Assembly (NCBI GenBank): GCA_001599295.1
Contig: BCGN01000005.1
Span: 1,054,001-1,118,000, forward strand
Direction: 5' to 3'
DNA: 64,000 bases
From: Sporopachydermia quercuum
Taxonomy: Eukaryota > Ascomycota > Sporopachydermiomycetes > Sporopachydermiales > Sporopachydermiaceae
The position numbers were made by a program, and so were the translations under genes. Positions 24,174-35,017 of this stretch are shown in pieces. Position 1 is the stretch's first letter, and every line of letters starts with the position of its first letter. The notes beneath the pieces are model-generated. The model was not told the DNA's origin and searched no databases. It was given only the letters and a program-made list of their open reading frames with translations.

Positions 24174-25117
24174 TCTTAGAAAGGTTATTTAGATAAATGT
24201 CCACAGAAAGCCCTTAAATAAACTATTAAATAAAGACTCACTCTTTGTTTAATTGTATTCTCTCCATGAAAAGTCTCATTTCAGTGATTGATCGTACATA
24301 CACTAGTCTACTTCATGTCAATGATTCTATTTGGCATTCCATATTCATTCTGTTATTAACTTTGTGCTTACATGAATGCCTTGTATGTTCTGGTGTTTAT
24401 GCAAGTTCAACATGAAGTTCCCAATTGGGTAATAGTGATTACTTATATATGAAGTATCTGAATCGAGATATTATATTACTTGCTCGGATTAGCTATCATT
24501 TTTCTGGACCTGTTCTGCATCCCAGTCTTCTATCTATTCATAATGGAAGTTTCCATAAATTCCAGGCCTTCCTATTTAGGCAATTATTGACTTCCCACTT
24601 ATTATTTTCATAATGAGAATTCTCGTCTGTATTATTGTCTCTCTTTTGAGGAAGTAATGTATGTAAATATTGCATTTAATTTACTTTGTTATCTAATTGA
24701 ATTCTTTTTTTCAGCATGGAATACTCATATTTATTTATGAGGTTCTTGTATCTGAGAAGGTAGCAGATCTAAATCAAATAATGTTTACCATGTGCTAATT
24801 CTTACTAAGTTGTCTTATCTAGCCTGGAACTGGGATTTCAATATGTATCAAATAGCTCCAGAAGCCGTTCTTTACCCAATACGTACAAGGGAAGGTTCAC
24901 GTTGCGACCCTAGATTCAATTTGAGAACGTATAAATGGAGTATGTTATTATCTACTATTTGGTGAGATATCAGATCGTGTAACATATAAGGAAGAGAAGT
25001 TTCAATTTTATAATTACCAACATAGTCATCGTTCAATAGAAACAGGAGTGAATCCTTTTACTACGGTGTATAAGGAAAACTCATTCTATTTGCTCGGAAA
25101 ATAACTCTCAAGACATA
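24174..25117. other. Intergenic, divergent promoters of SMD3 and the RidA gene
   Basis: About 940 bp. Only short frames under about 65 codons; no RNA gene recognised. Confidence 0.5.
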
Positions 25118-25549
25118 ATGCCCTCTTATTTCACATATCATCAACCCCCAGGACCTTTGGGTGAATTCTGTCAAAACAGAGGATTCTGCAATTCCATCAT
25201 TCTCCCAAAAAATTCCCAAACAGTGGTATTAGCAGGACAAGCTGGCATGGATCCTAAAACCTGTGAAATGGTAACAGAATCAACAGAAGCTCAAATTGAG
25301 CAAGTCTTTGATAATATTGAAGACGAATTGTTGGCAATGGGTGTTAAGGATGGATTAGGTGGGGTATATAAATTTTTGACTTTCATGAAGGAACCAAAAA
25401 AAGAGTATATCATGATGGAAATCTGGAGAAGAAGACAGCCTAATCATACACCTACATGGACTTGTGTTGGTTGTCCGGACTTTGCACTTGATGGTATGAT
25501 TATTGAAATTCAAGCTGAAGCTATTCTGTTAGATCGTTATGAAAACTGA
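25118..25549 (+). CDS. RidA/YjgF/YER057c-family protein
   Basis: A 143-aa protein of the RidA (endoribonuclease L-PSP) family. It carries the strand-helix pattern VVLAGQAGMDPKTCEMV, then TEAQIEQVFDNIEDELLAMGV and a C-terminal strand IIEIQAEAILL. RidA-type enzymes hydrolyse reactive enamine/imine intermediates of amino-acid metabolism. The family arginine that binds the substrate carboxylate normally sits near the end, in a P.R.xV context. Here the corresponding stretch is PTWTCVGCPDFALDGMIIEI, so this is a divergent fungal paralogue and its substrate is unknown. No presequence is seen, so it is probably cytosolic. The start is the first ATG and the gene is intronless. Confidence 0.85.
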   Translation: MPSYFTYHQPPGPLGEFCQNRGFCNSIILPKNSQTVVLAGQAGMDPKTCEMVTESTEAQIEQVFDNIEDELLAMGVKDGLGGVYKFLTFMKEPKKEYIMMEIWRRRQPNHTPTWTCVGCPDFALDGMIIEIQAEAILLDRYEN

Positions 25550-26680
25550 GCTAATACACTGTATGGATTTTGGGGTACCTATGATTAAGAAAAGTTCAAA
25601 GTTCTTCAAGACACTGTACTGAATATTATCAATGTATAAATCAAGTTGCAGTTTTGGAGTAGTAAGTAAGAGTCATATGAGATTAACATACCACAGATTC
25701 GTATAGGAACTTAAATATCTCCTAGTACTTTCACTCAAAGTATGTAGTTTTCATCTGTTAAAGCCCACACTGAACAATTCAATGCAATCATCGACTATCT
25801 TTATTTTGAACTTAGGTTATTGCGATACTACTACAGCTTGCAATGAGCCAATCATGAGAAAGCCAGATGATATAACGCGAAATGAAACGTAAACTCTCAT
25901 TTGACTATCATTATCAATGATAACGTTCTCATCCATGGAGATGATGAGCCTCGACTTGAAGAAAAAGAATAAAGTTGAATGATTGGCAATAAGGTTGAGT
26001 CTTCTTTTAATAGAATAAGAGATTAGATATATTTCAGATAATTAGTGAGCTCTTATTCTGTGCGAATATTTATCTATTAGTTTGTGAGTCAATGAGTTAC
26101 CTAATAATCAACACCAAGTTAAAGTTTAGGCAGTTTTGAGCGCGTAAAGTTAATTGTGGACTACTTCGCGGCGGGGCATTCGAAATATTAGCGGTGTAGT
26201 TAGTAGCTCAAATTACAAGCTATTCGTACCATTCCAAGATCCAACACTAAATCCATCAATTCATTGCAAGAAAATTCAAATTCTGGGAGAGTTTATTGAA
26301 TTCGTACTCATTCAATAAAAGTCAACAACGGTAATTCGAACTGACATATAAGCCCACAAAGTTTGACAGATGGTAGCAAACTGTAAGCAAGTATTCTAAA
26401 ACCTTAATTTCTAGCTCGATTTACAAACGTTAATTCTAACTTTGATAGCTTGATAAAAATTGACGATTACGAATACCTTTCGTAGTGCGCAGACACCAGC
26501 TTCTTTCTTTGTATCTCTTTACTCTTTTTCTTCTTTCTATTACTTACTTTTCTTTATTCACAGACTTAACAAGGATTTTCATATCTCATGAACCCATCAG
26601 ATCATAGAAGCCACTAGTTCTACCAACATCAATAGTCCTTATTGCTTATATCGAAGCACTTTAAACACTAATTGATCGAC
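25550..26680. other. Intergenic, no supported gene
   Basis: About 1.1 kb between two plus-strand genes. I looked here for a Zn2Cys6-coding exon belonging to the downstream factor and found no C-x2-C-x6-C pattern next to a splice donor. Confidence 0.5.
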
Positions 26681-28708
26681 ATGGGAGCTCAAACAGCACC
26701 ATCAACTATCAACAAACTGAAACTAAGATGGCCAGATGGACCAAAAAAAAGGAAAAGAGTATATACAGTTGAAGCAAATGTTCCAAATCGTATGAAAATT
26801 CCCAAGAAGAGACTGAAGAATCTGAGGTTTATCAATAGTTCTAATGGTGATATCAGCAGTCCTGTTAAGACACCTGAATCATCAACAGACACTGAAACAA
26901 TCATTTATGAAATTAATGATGTAATTAATGATGTACAGTCTTTCCCTGCATCAAATAAACAAAATCCATCTATTCTCCTACCCGAGTTAACGGCAAGAAG
27001 TCCTAGTGGGTTACTTTCACCTCCTTTGCCTGCTGCTCACCAGTTATTATCAGTAGAAGACGCTTCAAATGCACTTACGGATGGTATTCCAGACTATTTC
27101 GATTTTGATGTTACACCCAGTGAGCTTCATCAAGCTCAATGTGCTGAATTAGCAAGATCCTCACCTTTAGAGAATATTGGAGTTCAAAATCTACATACGG
27201 AGTTTAATATCAATGATACAGCCAATAATGATGGTAGTACTATAGCTAATTCTCCAAATTCCAGAAGCAATAATATGATTGGCGAGTCTCCTCATGAACC
27301 ATCACCTTCAAGTTCACAGCTTATAAAGCAGATTTTATCATATTCTGTTGATTTCAATATTGTCAGAAACAATAGTAACAATAATGAAGACGTTCTAAGT
27401 AATAATAGCAATAGAATAACAGCATTAGATGAATCTGATTCACTCCCTTCCTCATTGCATAATTCTTTACATGTTCTCAACAACAATTCTCCCCCAAAGA
27501 CTTCCTCTAATTCATTAAGGGCTCCTTATATGACTCCTCAAAATTCTTTAGGTCATACGGACAGATTAGATGAATTAGTAGGGAAACTAGATTTTGCTGT
27601 ATGTGTTGTCTTCGGAACAAACATTTCATCCTGTTGCGATAGATTGGTGGCCAACATTTCTCAAGCTTGTAGAGGAAACAGCAAGCTTATTAATATGGTT
27701 CAAGGGATTGTTGATAAGTTAGTCTTGAAGAAAGAAACAAAAAACTATCCTTTGCCAATTGACCTAGACAAGAATGATTTGAAAATGATGGTAAATCCGA
27801 ACTCCTATCAGTTAAATGTTGTTCTTACAACAGTTTTCCTTAATTATTTCACTCAAATTGTTTCTCCTGGTTTAAGGAGAATTCAACCTATATTAAGGCA
27901 AATGCAACTNTTATACTCAACTATTGGAGATCTCGAATTATATCAGAATAACAGCGATATTATGGCGTGGACAAAATTATTTAGTTGGTATGACTCAATA
28001 TCTTCAATGATGATTGGAAGAAGGCTTCAATTACCTAGAAGATATAAAGAAATGGCATTTAATTATATGCCAAAGACCACTGATAGACATGATAGCGATT
28101 TATACGCGAATATCGGCTGTCCCGATAGTTTAGCATCAATCATTATAGATATGGCATATATTTCTGGCGAAATTGGTTTAGAAGCTTTTGAACATCGATC
28201 GAATATCTCACAGGATACTTGGAAACAAATTGAGCACATAATCTTTTTGATTTATACATGGAATGATAATGCAAGACTCGCAAAAGAACCAGATTATAAA
28301 TATGATTTAAGAATGACTATTCATAATTGTTGGAGATGGGGATCATTGATTTACATTTATACCGTGTTTTATAGAGAGAGATGTGATAGTGAGAAAGTTC
28401 GTTGGTTGAGAGATAAAATATTTGAATCTATACGAGAAAATCAAAAGTTGAAGTCTAAACAGCTATTATGGCCGTTCTTTTTGGCATCATGTCAAATTCC
28501 TAGCAATGACATGGAGATTCAAGCCTTTTGTCTGAATGTGGTTGACTCGTGGTATGTGGTGACTAACTGCGCAGATATTTTTAAGACAACAGTTGATATT
28601 CTGTTAGAAGTTTGGAATGATGATAAAGAAACAAACGGGCTGAACAGATGGTGGAGTTGTCTTCAGCAAAAATATTATTCTCTAGGCCTTGAGGTTATGT
28701 TCACTTAA
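26681..28708 (+). CDS. Fungal-type transcription factor without a visible zinc cluster
   Basis: The product is 675 aa from the first ATG. The C-terminal 330 residues (from GKLDFAVCVVFGTNISSC to the end) form a helical domain resembling the fungal-specific transcription factor domain 2 seen in many Zn2Cys6 regulators. The N-terminal 50 residues are very basic (PKKRKRVYTVEANVPNRMKI, PKKRLKNLR) and suit nuclear localisation. The middle is Asn/Ser-rich with runs of N. No Zn2Cys6 motif is present, and none was found in the preceding 1.1 kb. The segment NKLKLRWP near residue 15 recalls the end of a zinc cluster (RLKLxCxWP) without its cysteines. It may be a regulator that has lost its DNA-binding cluster, or one whose first exon I missed. 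One N at a third codon position. Confidence 0.7.
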   Translation: MGAQTAPSTINKLKLRWPDGPKKRKRVYTVEANVPNRMKIPKKRLKNLRFINSSNGDISSPVKTPESSTDTETIIYEINDVINDVQSFPASNKQNPSILLPELTARSPSGLLSPPLPAAHQLLSVEDASNALTDGIPDYFDFDVTPSELHQAQCAELARSSPLENIGVQNLHTEFNINDTANNDGSTIANSPNSRSNNMIGESPHEPSPSSSQLIKQILSYSVDFNIVRNNSNNNEDVLSNNSNRITALDESDSLPSSLHNSLHVLNNNSPPKTSSNSLRAPYMTPQNSLGHTDRLDELVGKLDFAVCVVFGTNISSCCDRLVANISQACRGNSKLINMVQGIVDKLVLKKETKNYPLPIDLDKNDLKMMVNPNSYQLNVVLTTVFLNYFTQIVSPGLRRIQPILRQMQXLYSTIGDLELYQNNSDIMAWTKLFSWYDSISSMMIGRRLQLPRRYKEMAFNYMPKTTDRHDSDLYANIGCPDSLASIIIDMAYISGEIGLEAFEHRSNISQDTWKQIEHIIFLIYTWNDNARLAKEPDYKYDLRMTIHNCWRWGSLIYIYTVFYRERCDSEKVRWLRDKIFESIRENQKLKSKQLLWPFFLASCQIPSNDMEIQAFCLNVVDSWYVVTNCADIFKTTVDILLEVWNDDKETNGLNRWWSCLQQKYYSLGLEVMFT

Positions 28709-29413
28709 AAATGGGGGTGGTATAGTGTAATGAAAATAGGAAAATAGGATAGGATACATTAGTAGGTTTGGCGGAATGGTAGTAAAATGAAGTTTTTTTC
28801 TCTGGTTCATGCAGCATAACCAACCATATAGGCACATCGCAAGTATTGATTTTCTATCCATTATTAGAGACATACAGATACTGAATAACAGCTAGTTTCA
28901 ATCACATCTATGTCGTGGGCTCTTGAAGCCTCTGATTATGATATTTGTCAAACCTGCCTGTTTGGGAAGGAATTGTTCCAATTGAAAGAACGCCATCAGG
29001 ATTAAGGTTTGACAGTCTGGGTAAGCTTTTATAGAGATCCAAACTTAACCTTAAATACTAAATATAAAACTTAATTTAGACACTATTTCTTTTGCATACG
29101 CCTGCATTATATTATTCAACATCAGATCTCAATCGAGATGAATTCTTATATATGAGATGCGATGTCTGGGTGTTCCTCTTTATCAACATACTTTCACATC
29201 TCCCTCTCTAATCGGTGTATATAATGTTTCCAAAATCACAGCTCCTTCAAGAGGATAAATTAAACCGAGAACTAAAATATTTGTTACATTAGATCCCATA
29301 GAACCCAAGAACCACAGTAAGCCTTCCTGTTTCGTCCAATTGATCCGAGATTCAAGGTTTCCGCTTCCATTGTAGGCTTAACTTTCTAGGCTCAAGCCCT
29401 CCACATAAGAACA
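28709..29413. other. Intergenic upstream of VPS18
   Basis: Contains a 10-bp inverted repeat, TGTCAAACCT at 28,946-28,955 and AGGTTTGACA at 29,005-29,014, with a 49-nt loop. No gene seen. Confidence 0.5.
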
Positions 29414-32400
29414 ATGAAAGCACAACAATCCTTATCGGCCCCAGCAACCGGCTCGGGTATTTTCAGCCTCGAAAATGTCCAATTGCAGTTTGCTCTAGCG
29501 CAAATTACCGATATGGCTGTGAAAAATAACATACTAGTTTTAGCTTGCTCTCCGAATCGGATTATACATATTGATCTGACGAGACCCCAGGATGTTGAGG
29601 AGATTAGGCTCACCAGCGGGAATAAGCAAAGTTCGGGATCTCGGAAGTCAAACTCGGATGTGCCGACCATCTCTCGCATATATCTTGATCCTACAGGTAA
29701 GCATTTGCTAGCTTGTACAATCAGAGGCGATAATTACTATGTATATTTTCATCCTCAATCATCGGAATCCGCTCGGGCCAAACCTCGGCTTCTAACTAAG
29801 TTACGAGGAGCTGTTATCTCGGCNGTTGCCTGGTCACCCGAATCGGCTTTAGATGACTCGACTGGAGAAATTCTTCTTGGAACATCATCCGGATTTATTT
29901 TGGAAACCCGTATTCAGCCCGAAGCGGAGTTATTCAAACGGAATGAGAAATATGTACGCCAAGTATGGAAAGTATCTGGAATAGTTGGGTCAACGGATGT
30001 AGCTCGACCGATTGACGGTATTTATATTGAGAACTCCGAGGCTTTTTCAGAGAAGAACAGAAAATTACAAACCTCGGAAGGCTCGCTTTTACGGAAAGTA
30101 TTAGTTAGTAGTGGGGAATCCATATACTTTTGGCATGCGCCCATTAAACCTTATGACGGAAACGCTCGGTACGGAGAGCTTTTTTCGGGAAAACCACCTG
30201 GGACTGAGTCTTTGGATCCCGCTATCTTTTCTGGTTTAGTTACGTTTCCGCATAGTATAAAAATCAGGACGGATAACGGGAAAACTCGGAAGTCTGTTCC
30301 TGCAGGATTATTCGCTTGGTTAGTAGAATCAGGAATAGTTTACGGAACACTAAAACATCTAACGCCTGAATCTCCGTTTTCGGAAGTATTCAGTCCGATG
30401 AGTTTAACACTCTTCCCTGCTTCGGATGTTTCCGGAACCATCCGTTCCGTTCTCTTATCCGAGTTTCATATACTAATTCTAACTACTAAGAACGAACTTT
30501 ATGCACTAAACAGACTCACCAAAGAACTTGTTTTCCGGACCGAGGTTCGGATCGGATCAGGGGAAGACATCCTCGGAATGACCTGTGATCCCATTAAAAG
30601 CACGTTCTGGATCTTCTGCACAAGCTCGTTGTTTGAAATTGTGATCACTAATGAGAAAAAGGATATGTGGAAAAGCATGGTTTCTGTCGGGGCATTTGAA
30701 GAAGCCCTTGATTTAGTAGAATTGGGAGATATTATAGCTCGGGACACGATTTTATGCTCGCAAGGGAAATGGATGTTCGAAAAGGGAAAATATGCCGAGG
30801 CTGCTTCCGCGTGGGGACAAAGCTCGGAATCATTTGAAGGTTGTGTGCTGCAGTTTATGCAACAAGGACAGGAGGATGCATTGCTTATATATCTGCGGAC
30901 AAAGCTTAAATCAGCATTTGCAATAGAAACTCCTTCCGCTTCAGGACCCGCTTTTGAAATCCAAGGAAAAGCCGGAGAGGAACGGAAACATAGACCCGAT
31001 TTCATGCATAAAGTTATGCTTAGCTCGCTTATCGTTGAACTTTATATGCAGAAACTCGACAAGCTGGAAGACGTGAGCAAAATAAACTCTGTTTCGGGTA
31101 ATAAAGCCGAACAATCTTCCGTCACCGATTGCCGTGCCGAATTCCAAGGCTTTATCTCGCAGTTTGCTTCTACTTTGGATGAAGAAACTATATATCAAGT
31201 GATCACTGCCCATAATAGACAAGACGAATTGTTGTTTTTTGCCCATACAATCAACGATCATGATTTTATTCTNGCGTATTGGGTGAAAATCGGTAAATGG
31301 GAGGACGCATTAAGAGAGCTGCGGAAAAAAAACGACCCGCATACGGTTTATCGATTTGCTACAGTTCTTCTTACAAATTCTCCTACTAATACGGTAGAAA
31401 CATGGAAACGATTAGATAATTTAGACCCTCGGAAGCTTATCCCGGCATTGCTTACGTATCACAGAAGTATGAGAGACCCTTCCACATGGGTATCCATTGG
31501 GGAAAACTCGGCAGTGGATTATCTGCGCTTTGCAATTCACGATCTCGGCAATAGTGATCCTGTTGTCCATAATGCATTATTGGCAATGTACATAACATAC
31601 CCAAAGATTCAAGACGAAACAGAGCTGTTAAGGTATCTAGAACAGTACGAAAATACAGAGTCTGAACCTGAGGATTATATATTTGATCAGGATTTTATTC
31701 TTCGCTTGTGCATTCAGCATAGTAAGGTTCAGTCTGCTGTGCATATCTATGCAGGATTAGGTTCATATGAAGAAGCAGTTAAGCTTGCTTTAAGTTCAGG
31801 CTTGGTGGAACTTGCAGCAGTGATTGCTGATAGACCAGTTGATGATCCCAGTTTACGGAAGCGGCTTTGGTTGGCTGTAGCTGAAGCAATAATTGCCGAA
31901 ACCGATATGAGAGTATTAACTGATACTAAGAGCAAAAAGAACGGAAAAGATAACAAGAAAAAGCTTCAAAGTGTACAGGCCACTCTAAAGTTCCTTAAAA
32001 GGTGCGAATTGTTGACAGTGAAGGATTTGCTTCCGTTGTTCCCCGATTTTGCCATAATTGATGATTTTAAGGACGAGATATGTGGGTTTCTGCGGAACCA
32101 TGCAGGACAGCTGCAACAGCTCCAACTTGAAATGGAGGAATCGGTCGGCACAGCACAGTCGATCAAAAGAGAAATCAATGCCTGTAAAAACGAAAAGAAA
32201 ATATTTGCTTTGGTTGAACCTGGTGAATCCTGTGCATTATGTGATAAGCCTTTAGTATCCAGAAGGTTTTACGTATTCCCATGTCAACATGGGATGCACT
32301 CTGACTGCTTGATCAAAGCTATTCTTGGTTCCTCTAGAGCTGAAGGATTGGATTACAGATTGCGGCAGAAACTACAGGAGATCCAAATCAGTAAAAGAAA

Positions 32401-32542
32401 TGGCAAATTGGTCGATAATGAGGCTATAGACGAGATAATATCTACAAAATGTGTTCTTTGTTCTGAGATCAAGATTGCTAGTATAGAAGATGGGTTTATC
32501 ACAGCGAAAGATCAGAAAGAAATAAGTGAGTGGGAATTATGA
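29414..32542 (+). CDS. VPS18: Vacuolar sorting protein Vps18/Pep3 (HOPS/CORVET core)
   Basis: The product is 1042 aa. The N-terminal half is a Pep3/Vps18/deep-orange-type beta-propeller (for example IIHIDLTRPQDVEEIRL, VISXVAWSPESALDDSTGEILLGTSSG). A helical solenoid of clathrin-repeat type follows (EEALDLVELGDIIARDTILCSQGKWMFEKGKYAEAASAW). A C-terminal RING-H2 finger runs from about residue 938 (CALCDKPLV..., FPCQHGMHSDCLIKAIL) to CVLC at about 1014. Vps18 is a core subunit of the HOPS and CORVET tethering complexes at vacuole and endosome. Length is a little above other fungal Vps18 proteins. The gene is intronless. Its Arg codons include many CGG, unlike its neighbours. Two N bases fall on third codon positions. 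Confidence 0.93.
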   Translation: MKAQQSLSAPATGSGIFSLENVQLQFALAQITDMAVKNNILVLACSPNRIIHIDLTRPQDVEEIRLTSGNKQSSGSRKSNSDVPTISRIYLDPTGKHLLACTIRGDNYYVYFHPQSSESARAKPRLLTKLRGAVISXVAWSPESALDDSTGEILLGTSSGFILETRIQPEAELFKRNEKYVRQVWKVSGIVGSTDVARPIDGIYIENSEAFSEKNRKLQTSEGSLLRKVLVSSGESIYFWHAPIKPYDGNARYGELFSGKPPGTESLDPAIFSGLVTFPHSIKIRTDNGKTRKSVPAGLFAWLVESGIVYGTLKHLTPESPFSEVFSPMSLTLFPASDVSGTIRSVLLSEFHILILTTKNELYALNRLTKELVFRTEVRIGSGEDILGMTCDPIKSTFWIFCTSSLFEIVITNEKKDMWKSMVSVGAFEEALDLVELGDIIARDTILCSQGKWMFEKGKYAEAASAWGQSSESFEGCVLQFMQQGQEDALLIYLRTKLKSAFAIETPSASGPAFEIQGKAGEERKHRPDFMHKVMLSSLIVELYMQKLDKLEDVSKINSVSGNKAEQSSVTDCRAEFQGFISQFASTLDEETIYQVITAHNRQDELLFFAHTINDHDFIXAYWVKIGKWEDALRELRKKNDPHTVYRFATVLLTNSPTNTVETWKRLDNLDPRKLIPALLTYHRSMRDPSTWVSIGENSAVDYLRFAIHDLGNSDPVVHNALLAMYITYPKIQDETELLRYLEQYENTESEPEDYIFDQDFILRLCIQHSKVQSAVHIYAGLGSYEEAVKLALSSGLVELAAVIADRPVDDPSLRKRLWLAVAEAIIAETDMRVLTDTKSKKNGKDNKKKLQSVQATLKFLKRCELLTVKDLLPLFPDFAIIDDFKDEICGFLRNHAGQLQQLQLEMEESVGTAQSIKREINACKNEKKIFALVEPGESCALCDKPLVSRRFYVFPCQHGMHSDCLIKAILGSSRAEGLDYRLRQKLQEIQISKRNGKLVDNEAIDEIISTKCVLCSEIKIASIEDGFITAKDQKEISEWEL

Positions 32543-33475
32543 GAGCGAAGAAACTGATGTTCTTCTGAATGATAGATATGATATGTTGGATGCACTGGAA
32601 GTTTGTTTGCGTGAATTTATTAGTCATTTAATTGAATAAATAAAAGCTAATGTGAAATAATGCATAGTTATGCAGTACAATGTGTCCTTCTGTATCTTGT
32701 GCGTACTTGAACAGCAGAAATATCTTAATGTATTTTGAGTTACGTTGATGTTATCTTGCATGAAACCTGCATATTTTTCTCTGAGATAATGGAGCTTTAC
32801 AGAAGCAAAATTTAACCGCTACCAAATGAAAAATAAATAATTACACTCTAATACTTCAATATATTTATTAAGCTTATATTCCTTTCTTTTATACCTATTT
32901 TCTAACTCATTGGTAAAATGAAACATGCAATGGGATGGCCTCAGAACTTTGAATCGCGACTCAACAATGTCTCTAGAGCCTTTTTATTTCAAGACCCTGG
33001 TTTAAGAATCTGATGTCACATTAAATTAATCATTTGTCGTTAATCACAATATTAATTCACCAACAACACATTGCCACCGAAAAAACACTCATCCATTAGA
33101 TCCAATGGTTTTCATACATTTCCAGGCCCATTCTTATTATAAATATTCATTTAAAATATAACTTCCACCTGAGAAATATACTACAATATCCAACGTTCAT
33201 CCTATACACTCCAATCTTACCTTTCATCCACAAGGTACATCGAGACCCTATTTCCGCTGCTTCGTGCTTTCATAAACCACTTCAGACCCCTTGGCCAGAC
33301 TCTTTCTTCCCTTACTAAGCACTTCTTCCATATAAATATCTAAGAGATCTCCCCAATATGAAACTACTATTTTACAGCCAAATGACGACATAGAATATAG
33401 AACATCTGTCAAGGTAAGGGTAAATATCTAAACTTCTCAATCCGCTGCATCAATCAATCAAAATTGACGGCATAA
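32543..33475. other. Intergenic, GLR1 upstream region
   Basis: Nearly 1 kb, no gene seen. It contains a Yap1-type site (see separate entry) and a GTAAGG at 33,415 that could start a leader intron, without any in-frame upstream ATG to use it. Confidence 0.5.
33312..33318 (+). promoter_or_regulatory. Putative Yap1 response element upstream of GLR1
   Basis: TTACTAA, the consensus for the AP-1-like oxidative-stress factor Yap1, lies about 300 bp before the GLR1 ATG. Yap1 control of glutathione reductase is known in S. cerevisiae. A 7-bp AT-rich match can occur by chance. Confidence 0.4.
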
Positions 33476-33610
33476 AAGGTCCAAGACACTGTTTCCAAAT
33501 TGTACACTTTTGCTAAAACAATCACCTCAGGTACTTCGGCATTGCGGCCTAGACAATCCGAATCCTCGGTTTTAACTCGGCTCACCAATTTCACGCGACA
33601 ACTATCAAAT

Positions 33611-35017
33611 ATGGCACCAACTTCTCATTATAACTACTTGGTAATTGGTGGTGGCTCTGGTGGTGTTGCCTCTGCTAGAAGAGCTGCTTCATACGGGGCA
33701 AAGACTCTTCTCGTTGAAGGTAAAGCGTTAGGCGGCACCTGTGTCAATGTCGGATGCGTTCCTAAGAAAGTTATGTGGTATGCTTCCGATACCGCCAAAA
33801 GAATCTCGGAAGCCAGAGAATACGGATTTGATGTTGATCCTGCCTTAGCCAAAACTTTCAATTGGCCTTTTTTTAAGGAAAAACGTGATGCTTACGTCAA
33901 AAGGCTCAATGGTATCTATGAGAGAAATTTAGCCAAAGAAGGTGTAGATTTTGTCTACGGATGGGCCAAATTCAGTGAAAAGGGCGATAAGTCTGTCGAT
34001 GTTGTTTCTCATGATGGATCCGTGAAGAGTTACACCGCTGATCACATTTTGATTGCTACCGGTGGTAAACCCAAACATTTCACCTCTGAGCTGTTCCCTG
34101 GAGCAGAACTTGGCACAGATTCCGATGGATACTTCAAGCTTGAAACTCAACCAAAGCGGGTAGCCATTATGGGTGCTGGCTATATTGGAGTTGAATTTGC
34201 AGGTGTTTTCAATGGTCTTGGATCCGAAGTTCATGTTTTTATGAGACGCGATAAGGTTCTCCGGGCTTTTGATCCTATGATTCAGGAAACTATTACTCAG
34301 TACTATAAAGACCTTGGAGTTCAATTTCACGTGCCAATGGACAAGATCCAACGCGTAGAGAAGACATCGGATGGTAAATACAAAATGACATACGGAGAAG
34401 ATGCAGAAGAAAGCTGGGTTTTTGATGAAATCATTTGGACTGTTGGACGTCGTTCATACTTGGATTTTGGCCTGGAACACATTGGAATCAAACTTAATGA
34501 AAAGGAACAAATTATTACTGATGAATATCAAAATACGAACGTTCCGTATATTTATTCCTTAGGAGACGTTGTTGGTAAAGTGGAATTGACCCCTGTAGCA
34601 ATTGCTGCAGGTAGAAAGCTTTCCAATCGTGTCTTCGGTCCTGAGAAGTTCAAAGATCAGAAGCAGGATTACGAAAATGTCCCATCGGTAGTATTTGCTC
34701 ACCCAGAAGCAGGTGCAATTGGTTTAACTGAACCTGCTGCCATTAAGAAATATGGCAAGGAAAACATCAAAATCTACAACTCCAAGTTTGTTAGTATGTA
34801 TTACGCCATGCTTGAGCATAAGTCTCCTACTGTGTATAAGCTCATCTGTGCAGGACCTGAAGAGAAAGTTGTTGGTTTGCATATTGTTGGAGATGCCAGC
34901 AGTGAAATTTTGCAGGGTTTTGGTGTTGCTGTGAAGATGGGAGCTACCAAGGCAGACTTCGATGACTGTGTTGCTATCCATCCTACTTCTGCTGAAGAAT
35001 TAGTTACTTTACGTTAG
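33611..35017 (+). CDS. GLR1: Glutathione reductase
   Basis: The product is 468 aa from the ATG at 33,611. It shows the FAD-binding [17 protein letters not shown], the redox-active disulfide [13 protein letters not shown], the NADPH-binding [11 protein letters not shown] with following basic residues, and the C-terminal [12 protein letters not shown] catalytic His-Glu pair. It reduces glutathione disulfide with NADPH in cytosol and mitochondria. The frame stays open upstream to a stop at 33,473 with no ATG. The extension [20 protein letters not shown]..., rich in Arg/Ser/Thr, looks like a mitochondrial presequence, beginning with TTG at 33,500. This suggests a second isoform from a non-AUG start (37 extra residues), as a non-AUG start gives the mitochondrial form of glycyl-tRNA synthetase in S. 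cerevisiae. The ATG product would be cytosolic. Confidence 0.97.
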   Translation: MAPTSHYNYLVIGGGSGGVASARRAASYGAKTLLVEGKALGGTCVNVGCVPKKVMWYASDTAKRISEAREYGFDVDPALAKTFNWPFFKEKRDAYVKRLNGIYERNLAKEGVDFVYGWAKFSEKGDKSVDVVSHDGSVKSYTADHILIATGGKPKHFTSELFPGAELGTDSDGYFKLETQPKRVAIMGAGYIGVEFAGVFNGLGSEVHVFMRRDKVLRAFDPMIQETITQYYKDLGVQFHVPMDKIQRVEKTSDGKYKMTYGEDAEESWVFDEIIWTVGRRSYLDFGLEHIGIKLNEKEQIITDEYQNTNVPYIYSLGDVVGKVELTPVAIAAGRKLSNRVFGPEKFKDQKQDYENVPSVVFAHPEAGAIGLTEPAAIKKYGKENIKIYNSKFVSMYYAMLEHKSPTVYKLICAGPEEKVVGLHIVGDASSEILQGFGVAVKMGATKADFDDCVAIHPTSAEELVTLR

